From NCBI GenBank assembly GCA_039583875.1, contig CM077155.1:7118043-7182042 (forward strand): DNA of 64,000 nt. Reading direction: 5' to 3'. The notes below the pieces were generated by a model that was not told the origin of the DNA, did no database searches, and saw only the letters and a list, made by a program, of their open reading frames with translations. Source of the DNA: Platanthera guangdongensis (Eukaryota > Streptophyta > Magnoliopsida > Asparagales > Orchidaceae). Within the stretch, counting starts at the first letter, position 1. Every line of letters starts with the position of its first letter. Below, one piece after another: positions 54,273-62,509 of the stretch. Both the position numbers and the translations under genes were made by a program.

Positions 54273-56348
54273 TCATTTGTTTTTGACCCAGTTTACCTTG
54301 GGCCTAGGTTGATAACCTCTGAATTCTGAAATGAAAGACATCCCAGGTTGACTCTTATATCCTTCAGGATGATATCTCCTTGGAGGTATAATCCATTCAG
54401 TATAAGGGTTAAAGGTTTGGGATGAAGAACCCTTAGGATTCAATTTTGATTTGCCTTTGACAAAGTTTCCAGAGTTCTGACCTCTGTTCGACGATCTTGG
54501 AGCTGAGTTCGACGATCTTGGGTCAGATCGTCGAGCTCCGTTCGACGGTCGACTATGGGTGAGGTCAGGTATATGTGATCGTCGACCTGCGTTCGACGAC
54601 TCTGGCTGAGATCGTCGATCAGCATTCGACGATTTTTCCTGAGATCGTCGAGCTGCGTTCGGCGATCGTCGATCTTCATTCGGCGATCGTCGATCTCCGT
54701 TCGACGATTTTTGCTGGGACTTAGTTTTCTGAGGCAGATCAGAATTTTTCCTGGCAACCTCTACAACTCCCTTTCCCTTGTTAGAAATAAACTTGATGGG
54801 AGTTGTTAGGACTATAGGTTGGCTGGATGAAGCACCCAAGCCCAGTGTACTGTTGAATCTAGAGTTCACTGTGCTTGTGATGTCCATCAGCTTGATGCTT
54901 CTCCCATTAAGGGATTCTTCAAGCTTCTTGGCCTCAGAGAGCTCACTTTTCAGTGTAGCTATCTGTTCCCTACAGTTCTCCAACTCCTGAGAGAGTTTGA
55001 GGTTTTCTGACTTTAAACCATTGTGTTCAGATAATTGATTTCTGAGAGAGATAATTTCTTTCTCAGACTTTAGCAGGTCTAAACACAGTGCTTTAAATTC
55101 AGATTTAAAATCTTCTGAACTAAAATCAAAAGAACTAATTACCTGATCTTCTTCAGGTTGAGTCTCTGAGTCTGACTCTGACTCCTCTTCCTCTGAGTTG
55201 TGCTGTGAGGCATTGATTGCCATCATGCAGAACTCCTTTTCTTCTGCATCATCCTCATCATCACTTGAGCTAGAAGAGGCTTCTGACTCCTCTTCTGTCT
55301 CACTCCAGGATTCAACAACAAACCCTTTTCTTGTATGCTTATTTTTGCTTGAAGAAGGTTTGCCACTTCCATTCCTTTTGGAGACTTTCTCCTTTCTTCT
55401 TTCTTTTCTGTCCCTTCTGTCCTTGATCTTGTTCTCTGGACAGTCAGGAACTATGTGCCCTGGTTTCCTGCAACCAAAGCAGATAATATCTTTATTGTTG
55501 CTAATGGACTTGTCATACCTTGGCTTGTCCTGCTCATTGTATGATCTTCTTCTGAAGTCCTTTCTGGCCATCTTGTAGAATCTTTTGGCCAACAAGCTGA
55601 GTAGTTCATCATTGCCTGTGCTCTTATCTTCAGGCAGATCCTCAGTTGCCTTAAAGGCTATGGTCTTCTCTTTCCTTGTGGCTGGTGAAGCAGCCTTCTG
55701 TTCTTCCTCTCTATTCTTGATAAGTAGCTCATAAGATTTGAGCTTACCCAACAAGGCTTCAGTGGTGATTTCATTCAGACTTCTGGCATCCTTAATTGGC
55801 CAGATTCTTGAATCCCAAGTGCTGGGGAAGCACATTAGGATCTTGCCATTAAGTTCTGTCAGAGAAATCTCTTTGTCCAATGTCCTTAGTTCACTGACAA
55901 TTAGACTCAATCTGTTGTACATGTCTCCCACTGACTCAGTCTCTCCCTTCTTGAAGTTCTCATATTGGGAGATGAGATGGGATCTTCTGTCCTTTCTCTC
56001 ATCAGCTGAGCCTGAGACTATTTCTGAGAGCTTGTCCCAAATCTCCTTGGCTGAATTGCATTCAGCTACCTTTTGAAAAATGTCATCTGACATTGTCTGA
56101 GCTAGAATGTTCATAGCCTTGGCATCAGCTACTTTCCATTTTTTGATGTCAGCATCTGTTCCTGATGGAGGTGGAACAGCATTTGTACTTATGCTCTCTG
56201 GGGGTCTTGGACACACTGTCAAAACAGAATTAAAGATATCTTCATCAATAGAATTCATGTAAAGTCTAATCCTTGCTTTCCAAAGTGCAAACTTTGACAG
56301 ATTGCACACTGGAGGTCTGGTGCTAGCATAATCTTTGTTTTGGGCCAT
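54273..56348 (-). CDS. gag of element C with an RRS repeat tail
   Basis: 691 codons from ATG 56348, intact. Residues 1-200 are copia-type gag (FALWKARIRLYMNS, ADAKAMNILAQTMSDDIF, ISQYENFKKGETESVGDMY). One zinc knuckle CFGCRKPGHIVPDC sits at about residue 290. An acidic Ser stretch (about 345-400) and a coiled coil (about 415-480) follow. Residues about 545-625 repeat SSN-x-(D/A)RRS, encoded by the TCGTCGA/TCGACGA palindrome also found in the LTR. Gag binds and packages element RNA; the added Arg-rich repeats could increase RNA affinity, but that is inference. The ATG lies about 110 nt downstream of the primer site. Confidence 0.9.
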   Translation of the reverse strand: MAQNKDYASTRPPVCNLSKFALWKARIRLYMNSIDEDIFNSVLTVCPRPPESISTNAVPPPSGTDADIKKWKVADAKAMNILAQTMSDDIFQKVAECNSAKEIWDKLSEIVSGSADERKDRRSHLISQYENFKKGETESVGDMYNRLSLIVSELRTLDKEISLTELNGKILMCFPSTWDSRIWPIKDARSLNEITTEALLGKLKSYELLIKNREEEQKAASPATRKEKTIAFKATEDLPEDKSTGNDELLSLLAKRFYKMARKDFRRRSYNEQDKPRYDKSISNNKDIICFGCRKPGHIVPDCPENKIKDRRDRKERRKEKVSKRNGSGKPSSSKNKHTRKGFVVESWSETEEESEASSSSSDDEDDAEEKEFCMMAINASQHNSEEEESESDSETQPEEDQVISSFDFSSEDFKSEFKALCLDLLKSEKEIISLRNQLSEHNGLKSENLKLSQELENCREQIATLKSELSEAKKLEESLNGRSIKLMDITSTVNSRFNSTLGLGASSSQPIVLTTPIKFISNKGKGVVEVARKNSDLPQKTKSQQKSSNGDRRSPNEDRRSPNAARRSQEKSSNADRRSQPESSNAGRRSHIPDLTHSRPSNGARRSDPRSSNSAPRSSNRGQNSGNFVKGKSKLNPKGSSSQTFNPYTEWIIPPRRYHPEGYKSQPGMSFISEFRGYQPRPKVNWVKNK
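54478..54718. repeat. Palindrome array inside gag of element C
   Basis: About eight units built from GATCGTCGA and TTCGACGAT with spacings in multiples of three, so the repeat is translated in frame. Confidence 0.85.
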
Positions 56349-56460
56349 GATTTGTGCAAATAGAGTCTAATAATAAAATACAAAAAGGATCTAGTTTGGG
56401 ATCTTGGGGTTCAGGTGTTAGCCTGTACAACCAATCAGATATGGTATGTTTAACCAACCT

Positions 56461-56474
56461 GGCTCTGATACCAA
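56461..56474 (-). promoter_or_regulatory. tRNA-Met primer binding site of element C
   Basis: Minus strand TTGGTATCAGAGCC, one base from the LTR end. Perfect complement to the initiator tRNA-Met 3' end. Confidence 0.95.
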
Positions 56475-56475
56475 T

Positions 56476-57864
56476 TGAAAGAGCAACTAGATCTGATATA
56501 CTCTAGAGGGGGGTGAATAGAGTATATGGTGCTTTAAAACTTTTACAAGCTTTTACAACAATTGTTGTAGTAAGTGTAAGCAGGGAAGCAATAAAGACTC
56601 TAACCACAATACTAAGGTAAACAAAAACTAATCACAGACAAATCAAGGCCAGAAACAAAAAGTAAACAAGCAGAACCAGAAAACACAAGCAGATTTTTTT
56701 GATCAGGTGTCTTGCCACCAATGAGCTTTTGACAAGGTGCTCAAAAACCAGATTCAAACTTTTGAAGGGAGTTTGAGAAACCCTTTACAGAGTGGGGGTG
56801 AGAGAGTTATGACAGTCTTCTCTTTCTCAACCAACTGAGAAGACTAAGTGGATTGATGTCAAAGCTCCCCCTGAGTCCTTGAGATCTTCAGGAAGAAGAG
56901 CTTTGCTGAGGGTGATAGGCCTTCAAAGATAGAACTCCAGCAATAAATGATTTCAGCAAGCTGAAATGTTGAGTGTCTGGAGTCTTGAAATGATGTTGGC
57001 CTTGAACACTTTGAGAGCTGAAGAGATCTGAAGATTTTTTGAAAGCTTGATCTCTTTGATGAGTGTTCTTCAGAATTCTTTTTGACAGAAACGTTTTTTG
57101 TATCTTTCTATATTCTGTATATTGTGTGTCTTCTTTCTTCTGGTTGATTTTTTTGATTCAAAAACATTCTGTCTTTTATTCTCTGTTCCAGAATAGAATG
57201 TCATTCTCTGTCAAGGATAGCCGTTGGTCTGCAGTAATTGCATCCTTAATTGCAAAAACTCTTCTGGAGGAAAGTCTACAGAATTATTCCTTGGAAAATC
57301 CCTTGAAACTTGGTCCAGAATTGAATGTAAACGGCTAGCAAATCTCTGAATTAATTGCAGAATAACTCCTGACTGATTTGAATTTGAATTCTGGAAGTTA
57401 TCTCAAATCGTCGAACTGAGCTCTGCTATCGTCGAGCTGAGCTCAGCGAACTGGAAAACTCAAGCAGCAAAATAATCGTCGATCTGAGCTCAAAGATCGT
57501 CGAACTGAGCTCAGAGATAAAGATCCAATGCAGAGTCAAAATCGTCGACCTGAGCTCACCGATCGTCGAATGGAGTTCGACGTTATTATGAAGTTGAGCT
57601 CAGCGATCGTCGAGTGGAGCTCGACGATCCGTCGGAGTTGAGCTAGACGATCGTCGATCGGAGTTCGATGAATCGTCGTGCTGAGCTCGACGATCAGACT
57701 TAGTCTCCAGACAGAAAAACTTGGTCTTCAGGGCAGCTTCCAAACCTAGACTTCTAACCCTTAGACTCAATTCTAATTGACCTTTTAAGCTATACAGGAG
57801 GTCAAATAAAGGTTCCTAGAGACATTGTAATCCTGACCAAAATTAGTAATAGGGTGTTCCAACA
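56476..57864 (-). repeat. 5' LTR of element C
   Basis: 1,389 bp, about 99% identical to the 3' LTR by eye. Differences cluster near 57091-57236 and the last 40 bp. Confidence 0.95.
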
Positions 57865-57869
57865 AGGTT

Positions 57870-59855
57870 GAGGAAGGTGAGGGGCGCAGCCGCTGCGGGA
57901 AGAGGTTCACAGACCACGACTTCCCTCTTGGCCGGCTCCCTCAAGAAGATTATCATAGGTTTGCCCGCGAGTACCTGGGGGATGGTGTCGAGTCACGTCC
58001 CCCCAAGGTCGGCGAGTGCATCAATACCTACTACCCGAGAGAACTCGCCTTCCCCGTCTCGCATTTTGAGGCGGGGTTGCGGCTGCCCCTTTGGCCTGAG
58101 GTGAAACAGGTCTTCAAATATTTTGGTGTCGTCCCGGCGCAGTTCAACCCTAACGCCATCTCGGTGTTGATCGCTTTCGCCTGCTATATGCGCCGGGAGC
58201 GCATCGAATTCAGCTTGATGGCCTTCCGCAAGCTCTTTATCTACCATGCCAACGCCGATGGCGTCTCGTACTTTACTAGTCAGGGGCTAAAAGTGTGCGA
58301 GACGCCTAATAAGAACCACCACTGGCTCACTCGATTTGTCTTCATCCGGGGAGACCGCGCTGATTTCGGCGGCATCCCTCTCGCGCCGGTGTCTCCGCCA
58401 GAGAGCTTCTACGCCACCCCACAAGTCAGTGGCCCAGAGAAGCTGTTGTGCGAATACCTAGTTGGCAAGAACTTCGAGGTCAACTTCTTGCGGCGAGGTC
58501 TCGACTCGCTCCCCCCCCCCCCCCCCCGTGCTCCCTGGTGAAGGTATTCTCATTCTTTCGTTCTCGCGTCTCGCTATCCGCCGTCTCGCCGCTTAATAAC
58601 CCTTGCTTGCTTTTAGGTGAGCGAATCGTTCCAGCCCTCCCTCCTTACAAGAGCAACATCCACCCCGCGAAGGATCTTGATCTTGCCAACGCAGCAGCAG
58701 AGGCGGCGAGAGAGTCCTTGACGCCCATCCCGCCGAAGAGGCCCGCAGACGACACGGTCCCCTCTCGCTCCACCCCTCCTAAGAAAAAGATGAAGAAGGT
58801 CGTAGTCATCTCCAAGGAAAAGAAAGCTCCCCAAGGGAGCCCAATTTCTACAGGGGAAACTCCACCGCCCCTCTCGCCTAACCACCAGGCCGTCTCGCCT
58901 ACTCGCGAGACGGTACTCCCTGATCAACCGGTCGCCGCCTCCAACCGGCCTGCTACGGCGTCCAACCCGCAAGCTGATGTTCCTGAACAGGCGGCTGCCA
59001 CTTCCTCTCGCGAAGGCGATTCCTCTAGCCGTCCCGCCCCCTCCTCCCATATGAATTACAACCTGGGTCCCGTGGTTTATGATGCCGTCGGCGACCCAGT
59101 TCTGTTGTGGGGGAGGGACGCCAACCACGTGTCCATCTCTACTCTCCTTCCTTCTTGGAAGGAGCAAGAGGTCCCCACCAGCCACGCCTTCGCCGTGGGG
59201 TACGGCCTCTACGGCGGCCTTGATGCTGTTTCGCCTGAAAGCGAGTCCACCAAGGATCTTGTGCTGAAAAGTTCCCATCATCAAATGTGGGCCTTGGAGT
59301 TTTCACACCGCTCCTCTCGCCGCCTCATTTATATTAATTCAAAGTGGAAAGCCAACGAGGAGAATCTGGAGGCGGAGCGGGAGAAGTCTACCGGTCTAGC
59401 GAGAAGGCTATCTGATGCCGAGTCCCTCCTTGCGAAGGCCCAAGGCGGCGTGGTAAGCCATAAGACTTTTTCCTTTGGTCTTTTTCTCTCCATCATTCTT
59501 GGCTAACTGCTGGGTCGTCCCGCAGGATGCCGAGACGGCGGAACAATTGCGCTCGCGCGTGGCGGCTTTGGAGGAAGAGGTCCGGGTATTGACAGCTGAG
59601 AATGCGCGTCTTCAGGCTAATGTCGCCTCGTCGTCTCACCGCGAGCCCTTCCAGACGCCTCCGCCTCATTATTCTCATGAGGAAGTCGAGGAGCAGTGTC
59701 GAGATGCTGGTGTCCGTGCGGCAGAGCTGGTACTGCAAATGATGAAGGATCTGGGGGTTGTAAAAGACGATTCCGAGACCGTGACTGCTCGCGACTTGGT
59801 CCCTGAACTCTACAGCGAGGATAGCGAGGATTCTTCATCCGGCGTGGAGGAATGA
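57870..59855 (+). pseudogene. Antisense gene b of element E2, gypsy-type transposon domain and coiled coils (three exons)
   Basis: Continues the gene started at 45989. Exon 1 (to about 58541) encodes KRFTDHDFPLGRLPQ, FPVSHFEAGLRLPLWPEV, FGVVPAQFNPNAI, RERIEFSLMAF, YFTSQGLKVCETPNKN and WLTRFVFIRGD, a clear PF04195-type domain (putative gypsy-type transposon), and ends in a 17-base C run. Intron 1 (about 58542-58618) ends TTGCTTTTAG. Exon 2 (58619-59452) has a basic PPKKKMKKVVV patch and a coiled coil. Intron 2 (59453-59525) runs from GTAAGCC to CCCGCAG. Exon 3 has an EQLRSRVAALEEEV leucine-zipper-like coil and an acidic end (stop 59853-59855). Apart from the C insertion and a possible C-run frameshift it is intact. 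Role unknown; this family of extra ORFs recurs in Tat-lineage elements. Confidence 0.75.
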
Positions 59856-60597
59856 TGTGCCGACTCCAAGATCTAGAATCTCTCTCTCCTCTTTTTTTTG
59901 TTGCAAACTTAAAATTTTGAGCGCTCTTTTGTGTCACGTGATAGTTGAATACACATGTTTATCTTGCTTGCTCTTTTATTTTTCCGTTTATGAAATGAAT
60001 CACTAGCTTGTCTCGTCCTGCGAGACGATGCCACCTCTCCGTTTCGCCACCTCGCCTTTTCTTTTTACATTTTTGTTTTGCTTATTGCGGGACGACCCCT
60101 TGGCGCCCTTACGTCATTGAGACAGTGTCGTCCTGGCTTGCTACCCTGCTGAAGAGTTGGATTTTCAAAGTGCGCGAGTGGTCGTTTCTTTTCTTTGTGC
60201 GTAAATTTTGACTGGTACAATCTTCTCGCCTTGATCTTAGATACTTCTCGTGCGAGTGGCTCTTGGTGATGCAACCCGCACTTTGATTATTTAGAGCGGG
60301 CCTTCTGTATTCGCACGAGTGCCTACTCGCCTATGCGAGACCATCCTCGTAACTGCCGGCTGCGAGTGTCTCCACTCATATTGCCTCAACTTTTCCCGAG
60401 TTTATTTCCTTCTCCCTAAGTTTTAGGCTGGGGTGTTGTTTTAAGGGGCTTTTCCCAACTGTTTTGTCATCGAATGAGTTTACTTCCTTGCTAGCTTGGT
60501 GAGCTCGGGCGACAAGTCCACCGAGGATCGGTCCGAGCTCGAAGTGATGTAGAATGTCCCAGGTTTAGGCTCGTTCCCAAACTTTGGACCCAACCCC
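59856..60597 (+). other. 3' region of antisense gene b
   Basis: T-rich downstream sequence with several GTCTCGCC and CGAGAC motifs and no coding evidence, up to the tandem array. Confidence 0.4.
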
Positions 60598-62409
60598 CAA
60601 GAACCAGACCTATCCCCCACAGGCGAGCCTTCGGACCTGCCAGCTAGATGAGAGCCTGCGCAGCGGGTGTACCTGGGGCCGAGCCAAGCTAGGGGTGCCG
60701 ATGAAGATACCTCAAACCAAACCTATCCCCCACAGGCGAGCCTTCGGACCTGCCAGCTAGATGAGAGCCTGCGCAGCGGGTCTACCTGGGGCCGAGCTGA
60801 GCTCGTGGTGCCGATGAAGATACCTCAAACCGAACCTATTCCCTACAGGCGAGCCTTCGGACCTGCCAGCTAGATGAGAGCCTGCGCAGCGGGTCTACCT
60901 GGGGCCGAGCCGAGCTCGGGGTGCTGATGAAGATACCTCAAACCAAACCTATCCCCCATAGGCGAGCCTTCGGACCTGCCAGCTAGATGAGAGCCTGCGC
61001 AGCGGGTCTACCTAGGGCCGAGCCGATCTTGGGGTGTTGATGAAGATACCTCAAACCAAACCTATCCCCCACAGGCGAGCCTTCAGACCTGCCAGCTAGA
61101 TGAGAGCCTGCGCAGCGGGTCTACCTGGGGCCGAGCCGAGCTCGGGGTGCTGATGAAGATACCTCAAACCAAACCTATCCCCCACAGGCGAGCCTTCGGA
61201 CCTGTCAGCTAGATGAGAGCCTGCGCAGCGGGTCTACCTAGGGCCAAGCCGAGCTCGGGGTGCTGATGAAGATACCTCAAACCAAACCTATCCCCCACAG
61301 GCGAGCCTTCGGAACTGCCAGCTAGATGAGAGCCTGCGCAGCGGGTCTAGCTGGGGCCGAGCCGAGCTCGGGGTGCTGATGAAGATACCTCAAACCAAAC
61401 CTATCCCCCACAGGCGAGCCTTCAGACTTGCCAGCTAGATGAGAGCCTGCGCAGCGGGTCTACCTGGGGCCGAGCCGAGCTCGGGGTGCTGATGAAGATA
61501 CCTCAAACCAAACCTATCCCCTACAGGCGAGCCTTCGGACCTGCCAGCTAGATGAGAGCCTGTGCAGCGGGTCTACCTGGGGCCGAGCCGAGCTCGGGGT
61601 GCTGATGAAGATACCTCAAACCAAACCTATCCCCCACAGGCGAGCCTTCGGACCTGTCAGCTAGATGAGAGCCTGCGCAGCAGGTCTACCTGGGGCCGAG
61701 CCGAGCTCGGGGTGCTGATGAAGATACCTCAAACCAAACATATCCCCCACAGGCGAGCCTTCGGACCTGCCAGCTAGATGAGAGCCTGCGCAGCGGGTCT
61801 ACCTGGGGCCGAGCCGAGCTCGGGGTGCTGATGAAGATACCTCAAACCAAACCTATCCCCCACAGGCGAGCCTTCGGACCTGCCAGCTAGATGAGAGCCT
61901 GCGCAGCGGGTCTACCTGGGGCCGAGCCGAGCTCGGGGTGTTGATGAAGATACCTCAAACCAAACCTATCCCACACAGGCGAGCCTTCGGACCTGCCAGC
62001 TAGATGAGAGCCTGCGCAGCGGGTCTACCTGGGGCCAAGCCGAGCTCGGGGTGCTGATGAAGATACCTCAAACCAAACCTATCCCCCACATGCGAGCCTT
62101 CGGACCTGCCAGCTAGATGAGAGCCTGCGCAGCGGGTCTACCTGTGGCCGAGCCGAGCTCGGGGTGCTGATGAAGATGCCTCAAACCAAACCTATCCCCC
62201 ACAGGCGAGCCTTCGGACCTGCCAGCTAGATGAGAGCCTGCGCAGCGGGTCTACCTGGGGCCGAGCCGAGCTCGGGGTGCTGATGAAGATACCTCAAACC
62301 AAACCTATCCCCCACAGGCGAGCCTTCGGACCTGCCAGCTAGATGATAGCCTGCGCAGTGGGTCTACCTGGGGCCGAGCCGAGCTCGGGGTGCTGATGAA
62401 GATACCTCT
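60598..62409. repeat. 113-bp tandem array, about 16 copies
   Basis: Unit starts at TATCCCCCACAGGCGAGCC and includes CCAGCTAGATGAGAGCC, GCGCAGCGGG, GGGCCGAGCCGAGCTCGG and GATGAAGATACCTCAAACC. Successive unit starts at 60611, 60724 and 60837 give a 113-bp period. Units differ by only a few bases each. The array lies between pol and the antisense genes of E2. The first and last units are partial. Confidence 0.95.
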
Positions 62410-62509
62410 TCCTGTCATTAGGACGTCACAATAAACAATGGACAGGAAATAATTCAAGAAGTATATTATATTGACCATGCTTTGAATACATATCTACTAC
62501 CCTCCCTTT
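62410..62509 (-). other. Region just downstream of E2 pol
   Basis: About 100 bp of unique non-coding DNA between the pol stop and the tandem array. Confidence 0.5.

Larger units (their letters stand above)
46005..57864 (-). mobile_element. Sirevirus-like Ty1/copia element C, nearly complete and young
   Basis: LTRs 46005-47394 and 56476-57864 (1,390 and 1,389 bp) differ at only about 14 positions by hand count. The TSD AGGTT is perfect. On the minus strand the order is LTR, tRNA-Met primer site, gag, protease-integrase, RT-RNase H, a palindrome-rich leader, a 931-codon extra ORF, a 69-codon ORF, polypurine tract and LTR. The layout with a long ORF after RNase H is that of Sireviruses (SIRE/Maximus). 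Pol has one frameshift (about 53,045) and one nonsense codon (52185-52187), so it cannot move alone now. Confidence 0.95.

Noticed and set aside
56461..56474. tRNA gene suggested by the TGGTATCAGAGCC-type sequences here, at 17461, 30571 and 38206
   Set aside because: They are primer binding sites complementary to the tRNA 3' end, placed at LTR borders. No cloverleaf or A and B boxes.
58613..59284. 223-codon minus-strand ORF opposite gene b
   Set aside because: Shadow of exon 2 of gene b; composition mirrors the CTCGCC codon bias and no motif is present.
60598..62409. CRISPR array
   Set aside because: Repeats are directly adjacent 113-bp units without unique spacers, in a plant retrotransposon.
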